From VRUE01 sp035605695 (lineage in GTDB: Bacteria; Actinomycetota; Thermoleophilia; Solirubrobacterales; 70-9): a stretch of 64,000 nucleotides of DNA. The translations under genes and the position numbers were made by a program. The notes beneath the pieces were generated by a model. The model made no database searches. It saw only the letters and a program-made list of their open reading frames with translations, and was not told the origin of the DNA. Below are positions 31,821 through 40,207 of the stretch, in pieces. Within the stretch, counting starts at the first letter, position 1, and each line of letters opens with the position of its first letter. The stretch spans positions 168,135 to 232,134 of the forward strand of contig DATNGZ010000019.1 of NCBI GenBank assembly GCA_035605695.1, written 5' to 3'.

Positions 31821-32324
31821 CTAATCGGGATTGCGCGTCGGCATCTGGATTCGCGCCATCGCCTTGACCATGAAGTAAAAGAAGCTGCCGGCGACGGCGA
31901 GCAGGGCCAGCGTGGCCAGCACTTGAGTCACCGTTGCCGCTTGCAGTGCCAGCCCGTAGACGGCGCTGAAGATGAGGAAGACAAGGATCAGCTGGAAGCC
32001 GAGCACGGCCCAGTAGCGGGCGCGCCACATGCCCCAGGCCATGATCCCCATCAGCAGGGCTGGCGCCAGCACCTGGAGGAGCCTTGGTTTTTCGCCGTTG
32101 ACCTCGGTGCCGGCGAGGTAGCCGATCACGATTGAGATGGCGATCAGCGCCGCGACCACGGCGCCGATCGTCACCACCCGCGGCCGCTCGCCCTCGGCCA
32201 GCGGCTCCAGTGCCTCACGCGCTTCCTGGTTGCGCTCCTCGGCTTTGGCGTAGCCGCGCTCCATTCGCTCACGCGGGGTGGGGGAGGCGCCGCGCTCCTT
32301 GCGCTTGCGTGGTTGATCAGCCAC
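31821..32324 (-). CDS. Small membrane protein between thiE and lpdA
   Basis: A 167-residue protein from GTG 32324, overlapping the thiE stop by eight bases. A charged N-terminal third (PTPRERMERGYAKAEERNQE) precedes four hydrophobic helices: VVTIGAVVAALIAISIVIG, LLQVLAPALLMGIMAWGM, VLGFQLILVFLIFSAVYGLA and VLATLALLAVAGSFFYFMVK. No family is recognised. Coupling to thiE suggests co-expression but not function. Confidence 0.75.
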   Translation of the reverse strand: MADQPRKRKERGASPTPRERMERGYAKAEERNQEAREALEPLAEGERPRVVTIGAVVAALIAISIVIGYLAGTEVNGEKPRLLQVLAPALLMGIMAWGMWRARYWAVLGFQLILVFLIFSAVYGLALQAATVTQVLATLALLAVAGSFFYFMVKAMARIQMPTRNPD

Positions 32325-33003
32325 CGGGTGCCACGTCCCCTGCCTCGGCGAAGGCACCGCGCAGCTCTTCGGCGACCGCGGCCGGGTCCGTGGCGTCGCG
32401 GATCGCTCGCACCACGCAGAGTCGTCGCGCGCCCGCCTCGACCACCTGCGCCGCGTTGGATGTGTCGATGCCGCCGATTGCGAAGAAGGGGTGGGGCGCG
32501 TTCGCGGCGGCGTAGGAGATCAACTCGAGGCCGGCGGCTGGGCGCCCCTCCTTCGTCGGTGTCTCCCAGATCGGACCAGCGCTCGTGTAGTCCACCGGCT
32601 GCCCGGCGGAAGCTGAGATCTGCTCCTCGGAGTGGCAGGAGAGGCCAACGATCGCATCGGCGCCGACGGCCTCCCGAGCCGCAGTGGCGGGCATGTCCTC
32701 CTGCCCAACGTGGACCCCGTCGGCGTCGCAGGCGCGGGCCAGATCGGGATCGTCGTTGACGATGAAGAGGGCGCTGTAGGTGTCGCAGAGGCGGCGAAAG
32801 GTGAGGGCCGAGCGCTCGATCTCGCGCCGCGGCAGCGACTTCTCGCGCAGCTGCACGATGTCGACGCCACCGTTCAGGGCCGCGCGCAGCAGCGGCTCCG
32901 GGTCCTCGCCATTGGGCCGCGCGTCGCAACAGAAGTAGAGCCGCGCCGTCCGCAGCCGCTCGCGGCGCAGCGGTCCCTTCGCATCGGGTGTAGCGAGGCT
33001 CAC
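32317..33003 (-). CDS. thiE: Thiamine-phosphate synthase
   Basis: A 228-residue TIM-barrel enzyme that joins HMP-pyrophosphate and thiazole phosphate to give thiamine phosphate. LYFCCDARPNGEDPEPLLRA, VDIVQLREKSLPRREIERSA, FIVNDDPDLARACDADGVHV, GQEDMPATAAREAVG, VGLSCHSEEQISASAGQPVD and YTSAGPIWETPTKEGRPAAG are the pyrophosphate- and Mg-binding regions. The only reasonable start is GTG 33003, with GGAGG directly against it. It is divergent from thiO; the TPP riboswitch lies on the other strand and does not control it directly. Confidence 0.93.
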   Translation of the reverse strand: MSLATPDAKGPLRRERLRTARLYFCCDARPNGEDPEPLLRAALNGGVDIVQLREKSLPRREIERSALTFRRLCDTYSALFIVNDDPDLARACDADGVHVGQEDMPATAAREAVGADAIVGLSCHSEEQISASAGQPVDYTSAGPIWETPTKEGRPAAGLELISYAAANAPHPFFAIGGIDTSNAAQVVEAGARRLCVVRAIRDATDPAAVAEELRGAFAEAGDVAPGG

Positions 33004-33025
33004 CCTCCAAGTATCGCCCGAGGAG

Positions 33026-33075
33026 GGGGTGTCTGACCTTAAGGTGCCATATGGACCCTTAAGGTCAGACACCCC
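33026..33075. repeat. Long perfect inverted repeat in the thiE-thiO divergent region
   Basis: Arms of 19 bp, GGGGTGTCTGACCTTAAGG at 33026-33044 and its exact complement at 33057-33075, flank a 12-base centre that contains the palindrome CCATATGG. It lies between the thiE start and the TPP riboswitch. It could be an operator, a mobile palindrome, or a terminator in the thiO leader. Confidence 0.65.
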
Positions 33076-33095
33076 TGGCTTGTGAGGGGTAGCAT

Positions 33096-33183
33096 CGGTG
33101 GGGTACGGGAGCCAAGAGGCTGAGAGGGTGGCAACGAGGTCACCGACCGTCTGGACCTGATCCGGGTAATGCCGGCGGAGGCA
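33096..33183 (+). promoter_or_regulatory. TPP riboswitch (THI element)
   Basis: The conserved blocks are present in order: GGGGTACGGGAGCC, the pyrimidine-sensing GGCTGAGAGGG, a variable helix, and ACCTGATCCGGGTAATGCCG followed by GCGGAGGCAA. The ribosome-binding site of thiO (GGAGG) is the last part of the aptamer, five bases before the TTG start. TPP binding should therefore hide the site and block translation of thiO and the coupled thiS-thiG fusion. Confidence 0.92.
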
Positions 33184-33186
33184 AAT

Positions 33187-34335
33187 TTGAGCGAGAGACG
33201 TAGCTATGACGTGGTGGTTGTCGGAGCCGGGGTGGTCGGCCTCTGCTGCGCCTGGCGTGCCTCCCAGCGAGGCGCCAGCGTCGTTGTCCTCGATCGCGCC
33301 CAGCCTTTGGCGGGCGCCACTCGCGTCGCTGCCGGGATGCTGGCGCCGATCGGCGAGCTTGCCTTCGGCGAGCCCGACCTGCTGCGGATGACCCTCGACG
33401 CGGGCGAGATGTACCCCGACTTTGTCGCTGAGCTGGAGGCCGCGAGCGAGCTTGGTACGGGCTACACACAGAGCGGCGCCCTCCACATCGCCCTCGACCG
33501 CGACGAGGCGGCGGAGCTGCGCCGCGTCCACGACCTGCAGCGGGCGCTCGGCCTCGGTGCCGAGTGGCTGCCGCCGCGCCGCTGCCGCGAGCTGGAGCCC
33601 GGCCTGACGCCGTCCTTCAACGGGGGCGTTCACGCTCCCGACGAGGCCGCTGTTGACCCACGGCGGATCAGCGCTGCGCTGATCGCGGTCCTCGCTGCCG
33701 CCGGGGTCGAGGTGCGTGGCGGGGTCGAGGTGACGGAGGCGTTGCTGGATGGCGAGCGCATCGTCGGAGTGCGTGCCGGTTCCGGTGAGGAGCTGGGTGC
33801 GGGTGCGGTGGTTCTCGCCACCGGCGCCTGGTCGGGGACCGCGAGCTGGTTGCCGGACGGCGCCCGCCCCCCGGTGCGCCCGGTCAAGGGTCAGATCCTC
33901 GAGCTGCGCGCAGCCGACGGCCAGGCGCTGTGCGAGCGGATCGTCGCCTCCGAACGCGTCTACCTGGTGCCGCGCCCCGACGGCCGCCTGATCGCCGGCG
34001 CGACCACCGAGGAGCGCGGCTTTGACACCGCGGTCACGGCCGGCGGCGTCCACGAGCTGCTGCGCGAGGCCTACCGCTTGCTGCCCGAGGTCGCCGAGAT
34101 GGAGCTGGTCGAGTCGATGGCGGGCCTGCGCCCCGGCACGCCCGACAACCTGCCGTTGATTGGGCCCGGCGCGCTCGACGGCCTCGTCCTCGCCTGCGGC
34201 CACTACCGCAACGGCATCCTGCTGGCGCCGCTGACCGGCGACGCGGTGGCGGAGCTGCTCGATCACGGTGAGCTGCCCGAGTCGGTGGCGGCAGCGGACC
34301 CCGAGCGACTCGCCCTGGGAGCGGCAGCGCGATGA
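33187..34335 (+). CDS. thiO: Glycine oxidase
   Basis: A 382-residue FAD-dependent amine oxidase that makes dehydroglycine for thiazole synthesis. FAD-binding DVVVVGAGVVGLCCAWRASQ, VAAGMLAPIGELAFGEPDLL, VVLATGAWSGTASWLPDGA and the closing GLRPGTPDNLPLIGPGALDG then GHYRNGILLAPLTGDAVAEL match ThiO. The start is TTG 33187, chosen because upstream codons lie inside the riboswitch. The stop overlaps the next start as ATGA. Confidence 0.93.
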   Translation: MSERRSYDVVVVGAGVVGLCCAWRASQRGASVVVLDRAQPLAGATRVAAGMLAPIGELAFGEPDLLRMTLDAGEMYPDFVAELEAASELGTGYTQSGALHIALDRDEAAELRRVHDLQRALGLGAEWLPPRRCRELEPGLTPSFNGGVHAPDEAAVDPRRISAALIAVLAAAGVEVRGGVEVTEALLDGERIVGVRAGSGEELGAGAVVLATGAWSGTASWLPDGARPPVRPVKGQILELRAADGQALCERIVASERVYLVPRPDGRLIAGATTEERGFDTAVTAGGVHELLREAYRLLPEVAEMELVESMAGLRPGTPDNLPLIGPGALDGLVLACGHYRNGILLAPLTGDAVAELLDHGELPESVAAADPERLALGAAAR

Positions 34336-35306
34336 GGATCGAGCTCAACGGTAAGCCCCGCGAGTTGGCCGAGGGCGCGACCCTGGCCGACGCGGTCGCC
34401 GCGAGCGGCGCCGACGGCGAGGTCCGCGGTATCGCCGTCGCGCTCGACGGCGAGGTCGCCCCGCGCGGCGAGTGGGCCTCGACCGCGCTGGCTGACGGCA
34501 GCAAGGTCGAGGTTCTTGCGGCGATCCAGGGCGGCGCCGAAGGCTGGGAGTTGGGCGGTCGCGCCTGGACCTCGCGGCTGATCGCCGGCACCGGCGGCTT
34601 CCGCTCGCTGGAGCAGATGGAGCTGGCGCTGGCGGCCTCGGGCGCGGAGATCGCCACCGTCGCCCTGCGCCGCATCGATCCCGATGCCAAGGGCTCGGTT
34701 CTCGACGTGCTCGACAAGCTCGGCCTAGTCGCCCTCCCCAACACCGCCGGTTGCTACACCGCCCGCGACGCGGTCCGCACCGCCCAGCTCGCCCGCGAGG
34801 CCTTCGAAACCGACTGGATCAAGCTCGAGGTGATCGGCGACGACCGTACCCTCTTCCCCGACGCGGTCGAGCTGCTCGACGCCGCCGAGACCCTCGTCGC
34901 CGAGGGCTTCACCGTCCTCCCTTACACCAACGACGACCCGATCCTCGCCCGTCGCCTCGAGGAGGCTGGCTGCGCCGCGGTGATGCCGCTGGGCTCGCCG
35001 ATCGGCTCCGGCGCCGGCATCCGCAACCCCTACAACGTCGCGATCATCGCCGAGCGGGCCGCGGTCCCGGTCGTCCTCGACGCCGGTATCGGCACCGCCT
35101 CCGACGCGGCCCTGGCGATGGAGCTGGGCTGCGACGCGGTGATGGCCGCCAGCTCGATCTTCGGCGCCGCGGACCCGGTGGCGATGGCGACCGCGCTGCG
35201 CCTCGGCGTCGAGGCCGGCCACGCCGCGGCCGGCGCCGGTCGCATCCCGCTCCGCACCCACGCCGAGGCCTCAACCCCGGGGCAGGGCTTGCCAGAACTT
35301 TCCTGA
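34332..35306 (+). CDS. thiG: Fused sulfur carrier ThiS and thiazole synthase ThiG
   Basis: A 324-residue protein. Residues 1-68 are a ThiS ubiquitin-like domain (MRIELNGKPRELAEGATLAD ... VEVLAAIQGG). Residues 75-324 are ThiG: LIAGTGGFRSLEQMELALAA, LPNTAGCYTARDAVRTAQLA, the Schiff-base Lys in DWIKLEVIGDD, VMPLGSPIGSGAGIRNPYNV and VVLDAGIGTASDAALAMELG. Such ThiS-ThiG fusions are known. Normal ThiS needs a free Gly-Gly end to carry sulfur, and here GG is followed at once by AEGWELGGRAW, so cleavage or a second Gly-Gly (ELGG) may matter. Confidence 0.93.
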   Translation: MRIELNGKPRELAEGATLADAVAASGADGEVRGIAVALDGEVAPRGEWASTALADGSKVEVLAAIQGGAEGWELGGRAWTSRLIAGTGGFRSLEQMELALAASGAEIATVALRRIDPDAKGSVLDVLDKLGLVALPNTAGCYTARDAVRTAQLAREAFETDWIKLEVIGDDRTLFPDAVELLDAAETLVAEGFTVLPYTNDDPILARRLEEAGCAAVMPLGSPIGSGAGIRNPYNVAIIAERAAVPVVLDAGIGTASDAALAMELGCDAVMAASSIFGAADPVAMATALRLGVEAGHAAAGAGRIPLRTHAEASTPGQGLPELS

Positions 35307-35350
35307 CCGCAGCGCCGAGTCCCCGGCGCCCGTCTACCATTGAGCGCCTT

Positions 35351-35424
35351 GCCCCTGTAGCTCAGCTGGTTAGAGCGGCGGCCTTTTAAGCCGCGCGGCG
35401 CCGGTTCGAATCCGGTCGGGGGCA
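35351..35424 (+). tRNA. tRNA-Lys (anticodon TTT)
   Basis: A 74-base cloverleaf: acceptor GCCCCTG/CGGGGGC with discriminator A, D-arm GCTCAGCTGGTTAGAGC, anticodon arm GCGGC-CTTTTAA-GCCGC giving TTT, and T-arm GCCGGTTCGAATCCGGT. CCA is not encoded. Confidence 0.95.
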
Positions 35425-35431
35425 TTGACGG

Positions 35432-36577
35432 CTAACGCCGGCGCGGTTCGACGCCCACGCCCGTGAGGCTCACCGAAACCGAGGGCCGGGCCCCATCCGC
35501 GCGGGCGACGACCACCGAGCCGGTGGCGGGCCCGGCGGCGACCGGCTCGAATTTGACCGTGAAGGCGCGGGTCTCCTTGGGTTCCAGATCGAACTCGATC
35601 TTCCCGTTGACCGCCCCCTGGATCGAGAAGGGCGCGCCGGAGGTGGTGATCGAGGCCGCGATCGGGGCGGTCCCACGGCGGCCGGTGTTGCGCACCACCA
35701 CGCGCCTGGTTGATGCGTGGCCGACCTTCACACGGCCGAAGGACCTTGTCGTCGAGCCCCGCACGACCAATTCGCCACTGGGCAGCGGGACGGCGGGCGC
35801 CGCGACCGTGAAGCCGCCCGCGCTTTCCGAACCGGTCTGGCCGATGTCATCCTCGGCGTAGACGACCACGGAATATTCCTCAGGCGCCGCGTCGAGGTTT
35901 GCCGGCGCTAGGAAGGTGCCTTCGAAGTGTTGGGAGCTTGCCGGTTCCAGCGGGACCTCTCGCTGCGATTTGTCGGGCAAGGTGACGATCGCGAAAGCGT
36001 TGGCGACGGAACGATTGTCGGTGGCGTCGGCGTCGATCGTCACCAGTCCGCCCGCCGAAGCAAGCGTGCGCGGACTGAGCGTTGCGTTCGAGATGTATGG
36101 GGCTTCGTCGAACGCGGGCGCCGCCGCGACTTCTACTTCTCCCGAGAAGGCGTGTTCGATCGAGCCGTTGGTGTCTTCGGCTTCCATTACCGCGAAGTAG
36201 TAGACCGGCGATTCCTGGTAGTTCGGAGGCAGCTGCGCTTCGCCTTGGTAGAGGGTCGCGTTGACGAAGCTGCCGGGTCCGACCGGGTGCATCTCGAAGA
36301 AGGAGGCGAAGCCTTCGTTGACGACTTCGCCGTGGACCGAGCGGATGCCGCAGTCATCTTCGACTTCGCCGCTCAGCACGACGGTCCCGCCTAGATAGGT
36401 GAGGGTCGCCGGGTTAACCTGCCCGCCGCCGATCGTCGGAGCCCTGTCTTCGCCGCCTCCGTCTTCGATGCACGCCGACGCGGCGGTGGGGAGCACCAGC
36501 AAGAGCGCCGCAAGCAGCGCCAAGCCCCCGATCGTCATTCGACACCGCCGCCCTGCACGCTCGCCCAGTCGAGACAT
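35432..36577 (-). CDS. Secreted protein with Ig-like and choice-of-anchor-type domains
   Basis: A 381-residue protein with a clear signal peptide (MTIGGLALLAALLLVLPTAA then SACIEDGG). Two Ig-like segments follow (NPATLTYLGGTVVLSGEVED; SPRTLASAGGLVTIDADATD). The C-terminal module SFGRVKVGHASTRRVVVRNT ... RAFTVKFEPVAAGPATG resembles abnormal-spindle/HYDIN-like beta domains common in secreted bacterial proteins. There is no cell-wall anchor motif. Its stop lies eight bases from the 3' end of the convergent tRNA-Lys. Confidence 0.8.
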   Translation of the reverse strand: MSRLGERAGRRCRMTIGGLALLAALLLVLPTAASACIEDGGGEDRAPTIGGGQVNPATLTYLGGTVVLSGEVEDDCGIRSVHGEVVNEGFASFFEMHPVGPGSFVNATLYQGEAQLPPNYQESPVYYFAVMEAEDTNGSIEHAFSGEVEVAAAPAFDEAPYISNATLSPRTLASAGGLVTIDADATDNRSVANAFAIVTLPDKSQREVPLEPASSQHFEGTFLAPANLDAAPEEYSVVVYAEDDIGQTGSESAGGFTVAAPAVPLPSGELVVRGSTTRSFGRVKVGHASTRRVVVRNTGRRGTAPIAASITTSGAPFSIQGAVNGKIEFDLEPKETRAFTVKFEPVAAGPATGSVVVARADGARPSVSVSLTGVGVEPRRR

Positions 36578-36602
36578 GGTTTCTCCCCAGTTCGTTGTGA
36601 AC

Positions 36603-36938
36603 CTATGCCGCCTCTGAGTCTATGGCGACGGCTCCAGACGGCTGATCAGAGGGCTGTGTCTTGGACTTCTCAAGGATCGTTGCGTCTATCCGGAGATCGC
36701 TCTCGGCAAGGGTGCTGAACACTTCGTCGCGGACGGCCTGCGGATCATCGGTGGCATGAAAGACCTTGTCTAGACGCACCCCACGCCAGCCCAGTTCACG
36801 GCGTAGTTGCAAAAGACGATCGCCCACCTCACAGTCATCTGCCGTGACCGTGCCGAGAATGAAATATCGGCTCGCGCCAGATTTCCGCGAAAATTCAAAG
36901 TCGCCGGCCTCGTCCGAGAAGAGGTAGCGATCGGCCAT
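36603..36938 (-). pseudogene. DUF3800-family protein, C-terminally truncated
   Basis: 111 residues from ATG 36938. RYLFSDEAGDFEFSRKSGAS then RYFILGTVTADDCE is the N-terminal RNase-H-like motif of DUF3800 (acidic SDEAGD). RGVRLDKVFHATDDPQAVRD and LRIDATILEKSK continue the domain. Family members are usually well over 200 residues with further acidic motifs; here the frame stops soon after LEKSK with an unrelated tail (TQPSDQPSGAVAIDSEAA). It lies eight bases downstream of purH on the same strand. It is probably a remnant of a mobile defence- or phage-associated gene. Confidence 0.65.
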
Positions 36939-36946
36939 GGGTGGAT

Positions 36947-38563
36947 CTAGTGCCGGAAGTGGCGGTGCTTGGTGAAGACCATGGTCACGCCGGCGGCGTC
37001 GCAGGCCTCGATCACGTCGGCGTCGCGCTTCGATCCGCCAGGCTGGATTACCGCGGTGGAGCCAGCTTGGATCGCCAGCTCGGGGCCGTCGGCGAAGGGG
37101 AAGAAGGCGTCGGAGGCGACGGCTGAGCCGGCCAGCAGTGCCTCGGCGTCCTCGCCGCGAGCGTCGCGGCACTTCTCGACCGCTAGCCGGACCGAGTCGA
37201 CGCGGCTCATCTGGCCGGCGCCGATGCCGAGGGTGGCGCCGTCCTTGGCGATCACGATCGCGTTGGAGCGGACGTGGCGGACGACGGTCCAGGCGAAGCA
37301 CATGTCGTCCCACTGCCGCTCGCTCGCCTCGGTCTTGGTCACCACCTCCATCAGCTCGCGCGGCTCGGGGTCGCCATCGCGATCCTGGATTAGCAGTCCG
37401 CCCAGCACGCGTTTAACGTCGCGTTCGTGCGGGTCGCGCTGGCGCCGCTCCTCCTCGCAGAGGATGCGGATCGCCTCCTTTTGCTGCAGTACTTCGAGCG
37501 CGCCGTGTTCGTAGTCGGGCGCGATCAGGACCTCGACGAAGTTCTCGTGCAGGGCCTCGGCCAGCTCCTTGCTGACCGGCCGGTTGAAGGCGATCACGCC
37601 GCCGAAGGCAGACATCGGGTCGCAGGCGAGTGCCTTGGCATAGGCCTCGGCGGCGTCCTTGCCGATCGCCGCCCCGCAGGGGTTGTTGTGCTTGACGATC
37701 GCGCAGGCGGGCTGCCCGAAGTCCTCGACCAGGCGGCGGGCGGAGTCAAGGTCGAGCACGTTGTTGAAGGAGAGGGCGCGGCCGTGCAGCTTGGCGACGC
37801 GCGAGAGGACGTGGCTGCGCACGCCGGCTTCCGAGTAGAGCGCCGCCCGCTGGTGCGGGTTCTCGCCGTAGGCGAGGTCGAGCACCTTCTCGTAAGCGAC
37901 CGCGAGGTGTTCGGGGAAGTCCTCGTACTCGGCCGAGAACCAGCGGCTGATCGCAGCGTCATAGCGGGCGGTCTGGGCGAAGGCCTCGTTGGCGAGCCAG
38001 TGCCGGGTCGAGGCCGAGACCTCGCCGCCGGACTCCTCGAGCTCGGCCAGCACCGCGTCGTAGGACTCGGGCTTGACCACGACCGCGACGCCGTCGTGGT
38101 TCTTGGCGGCGGCGCGGATCATCGTCGGGCCGCCGATGTCGATGTTCTCGACCGCGACCTCGGCCTCGACGTCGTGGCCGGCGACGGTCTCCTCGAAGGG
38201 GTAGAGGTTGACGCAGACCAGGTCGATCGGGGCGATCCCCTCGCGCTCCAGCGTCGCCATGTGCTCCGGGTCGCCCCGCCGCGCCAGCAGCGCCGCGTGC
38301 AGGCGCGGGTGCAGCGTCTTCACTCGACCGTCGAGGATCTCTTCCTGGCCGGTGAACTCTGAGACATCGGTCACCTCGAGCCCGGCCTCGCGCAATGCCG
38401 CCGCGGTGCCGCCGGTGGAGAGGATCTCGACCCCGAGGCCGGCGAGCCCTTTGGCGAAGTCGCCGACTCCGGTCTTGTCGGAGACCGAGATCAGCGCCCG
38501 GCGCACCCTGATCGCGCCGTCGCTCACGGTCTCCGTTTGGGTGTCTGCGGTGGTCTCACTCAT
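36947..38563 (-). CDS. purH: Bifunctional AICAR transformylase / IMP cyclohydrolase
   Basis: A 538-residue enzyme for the last two steps of IMP synthesis. The N-terminal cyclohydrolase half has RRALISVSDKTGVGDFAKGL, EILSTGGTAAALREAGLEVT and DGRVKTLHPRLHAALLA. The transformylase half has LAYGENPHQRAALYSEAG, CAIVKHNNPCGAAIGKDAAE with the catalytic Lys-His, DPMSAFGGVIAFNRPVS and QMSRVDSVRLAVEKCRDARG. A short Thr/Glu-rich leader precedes the core. It overlaps purN by eight bases. Confidence 0.96.
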   Translation of the reverse strand: MSETTADTQTETVSDGAIRVRRALISVSDKTGVGDFAKGLAGLGVEILSTGGTAAALREAGLEVTDVSEFTGQEEILDGRVKTLHPRLHAALLARRGDPEHMATLEREGIAPIDLVCVNLYPFEETVAGHDVEAEVAVENIDIGGPTMIRAAAKNHDGVAVVVKPESYDAVLAELEESGGEVSASTRHWLANEAFAQTARYDAAISRWFSAEYEDFPEHLAVAYEKVLDLAYGENPHQRAALYSEAGVRSHVLSRVAKLHGRALSFNNVLDLDSARRLVEDFGQPACAIVKHNNPCGAAIGKDAAEAYAKALACDPMSAFGGVIAFNRPVSKELAEALHENFVEVLIAPDYEHGALEVLQQKEAIRILCEEERRQRDPHERDVKRVLGGLLIQDRDGDPEPRELMEVVTKTEASERQWDDMCFAWTVVRHVRSNAIVIAKDGATLGIGAGQMSRVDSVRLAVEKCRDARGEDAEALLAGSAVASDAFFPFADGPELAIQAGSTAVIQPGGSKRDADVIEACDAAGVTMVFTKHRHFRH

Positions 38564-39176
38564 CGATCACGACCACGCGAGGGCCGTTCGCTTCGATCCT
38601 AACCCTGCCCGCCGCGATCATGCGGATCGCCTCCGGGTAGAGCTCGTGCTCGGTGGCGTGGATCGCCTCCTCCAACAGTGCCCTGTCGCGATTGGTCGGG
38701 ACGGCGACCTCGCGCTGCAGCAACACCGGCCCGGTGTCGACACCCTCGTCGACGAAGTGGACGCTGACCCCGGTCGTCTCGACCCCCGCCTCGAGCGCCT
38801 GGCCGATCGCGTCGAGGCCGGGGAAAGCGGGGAGCAGGGCGGGGTGGACGTTGACGATGCGATCGCGGAAGCGGGCGACGAAAGAGCCGCTGAGCAGCTG
38901 CATGTAGCCGGCGAGGACGATCAGGTCGGCGCCGCGTGCCTCGATCCAGTCAGCGATCGCCGCATCGCGCGCCTCGCGGTCGCCGAAGTCGGCTCGCGGG
39001 AAGACGCCGGTCTGCACCCCAGCCGCCCGCGCCCGCTCCAGCGCCCGCGCCCCGGCCTTGTCGGAGCCGACCCCGACCACCTCGACCCCATCCTGTTCGT
39101 GCAGCCGATCGAGGATCGCCTGCAGGTTGGTCCCCGAGCCCGATGCTAGGACCACGAGCTTGAACGAGTCGGCCAC
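38556..39176 (-). CDS. purN: Phosphoribosylglycinamide formyltransferase
   Basis: A 206-residue enzyme that formylates GAR with 10-formyl-THF. LVVLASGSGTNLQAILDRLH, LIVLAGYMQLLSGSFVARFR, IVNVHPALLPAFPGLDAIGQ with the catalytic Asn-His, and TTGVSVHFVDEGVDTGPVLL with the catalytic Asp are all present. The start is GTG 39176. It is upstream of and coupled to purH, a common pairing, and divergent from the oxygenase-like gene at 39246. Confidence 0.95.
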   Translation of the reverse strand: MADSFKLVVLASGSGTNLQAILDRLHEQDGVEVVGVGSDKAGARALERARAAGVQTGVFPRADFGDREARDAAIADWIEARGADLIVLAGYMQLLSGSFVARFRDRIVNVHPALLPAFPGLDAIGQALEAGVETTGVSVHFVDEGVDTGPVLLQREVAVPTNRDRALLEEAIHATEHELYPEAIRMIAAGRVRIEANGPRVVVIDE

Positions 39177-39245
39177 GGCGGCATCTTCGCGCAGCACCCC
39201 AACTCCCTGCCAGCTCGCCCGGGAGCGCCGCCCTAGGATCGTTGA

Positions 39246-40205
39246 GTGACTTTCCTCGAGCGCCTCAAGGTTGAAGCGCCCATCGTCCAGGCTGGCATGG
39301 GCGGTGGCTTGAGCCGGCACGAGCTGGCCGCGGCGGTCTCGGAGGCCGGCGGCTTGGGCACGATCGCGGTAAACGGCGCTACACCGATAGAGCGCGAGCT
39401 GGCCGCGGCGCGAGCGCTGACCGGCGGATCGCTCGCCGTCAACGTGCTGCTGCCCTTCGCCCGGCGCGATTGGTTCGAGGCCGCGGCAACAGCTGACGTT
39501 GTCGTCACCTTCTGGGGCACACCGAAGCGGCGGGTGCCCGGCGCCTGGATCCACCAGTGCGGCTCGGTTGGCGAGGCCCACGCGGCCCACGCGGCGGGTG
39601 CCGACGCCGTCATCGTCCAGGGCGTGGAGGCCGGCGGCCACGTGCGGGGAAGCCTTCCCGGCCTGGAGCTGCTCGATCGGGTCAAGGCTGACCTACCGGC
39701 CGGCTACCCGATCTTGCTTGCCGGCGGGATCGCTGATCGCGACGATGTTCGGCGCGCGCTCGACGCGGGCGCGAGCGCCGCCGTTGCAGGCACTCGCTTC
39801 CTGCTGGCGGAGGAGAGCCGCGCGCACCCCGAGTACCGGCGGCGGCTACTCGGCGCGAAGGATACGTTCCTCACCGAGCTGTTCGGAACCGGCTGGCCGG
39901 CCCCACACCGCGTGATCGCCAATGCGGCAACCGAGCGGTGGCTGGACGGCGATAGACGCGGACCGACCCTGAACCGCGTTTTGAACCGTCTCAGTGCGCC
40001 GAGCGCCCGCTATATGCCGCCGTCGACACAGGCCCGTCTCGCTCGCTCGCAGCGGCCGACCAGCCGCCTGCTCTCACCGCAAGGCCCGACCGACGACGGA
40101 CCTCCCAATCTCCTCGATGCCGGCGCGCTCTATGCAGGAGAGACGGTGGCCCGCATAGGCAGCGTTCGCCCAGCGGCCGAGATCGTCAGCGACCTGACCC
40201 CATAA
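39246..40205 (+). CDS. Nitronate monooxygenase-family flavoprotein
   Basis: A 319-residue FMN TIM-barrel protein from GTG 39246. PIVQAGMGGGLSRHELAAAV, SEAGGLGTIAVNGATPIERE, VIVQGVEAGGHVRG (catalytic-His-type position) and ILLAGGIADRDDVRRALDAG then AVAGTRFLLAEES are the FMN-phosphate and active-site motifs of 2-nitropropane dioxygenase/enoyl reductase relatives. The start is close to the divergent purN start. The substrate is unknown. A palindromic repeat follows the stop by two bases. Confidence 0.88.
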   Translation: MTFLERLKVEAPIVQAGMGGGLSRHELAAAVSEAGGLGTIAVNGATPIERELAAARALTGGSLAVNVLLPFARRDWFEAAATADVVVTFWGTPKRRVPGAWIHQCGSVGEAHAAHAAGADAVIVQGVEAGGHVRGSLPGLELLDRVKADLPAGYPILLAGGIADRDDVRRALDAGASAAVAGTRFLLAEESRAHPEYRRRLLGAKDTFLTELFGTGWPAPHRVIANAATERWLDGDRRGPTLNRVLNRLSAPSARYMPPSTQARLARSQRPTSRLLSPQGPTDDGPPNLLDAGALYAGETVARIGSVRPAAEIVSDLTP

Positions 40206-40207
40206 AG

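Noticed and set aside
33004..34266. A long thiE extension antisense to thiO
   Set aside because: It crosses the riboswitch region and thiO; the ThiE domain begins just after GTG 33003.
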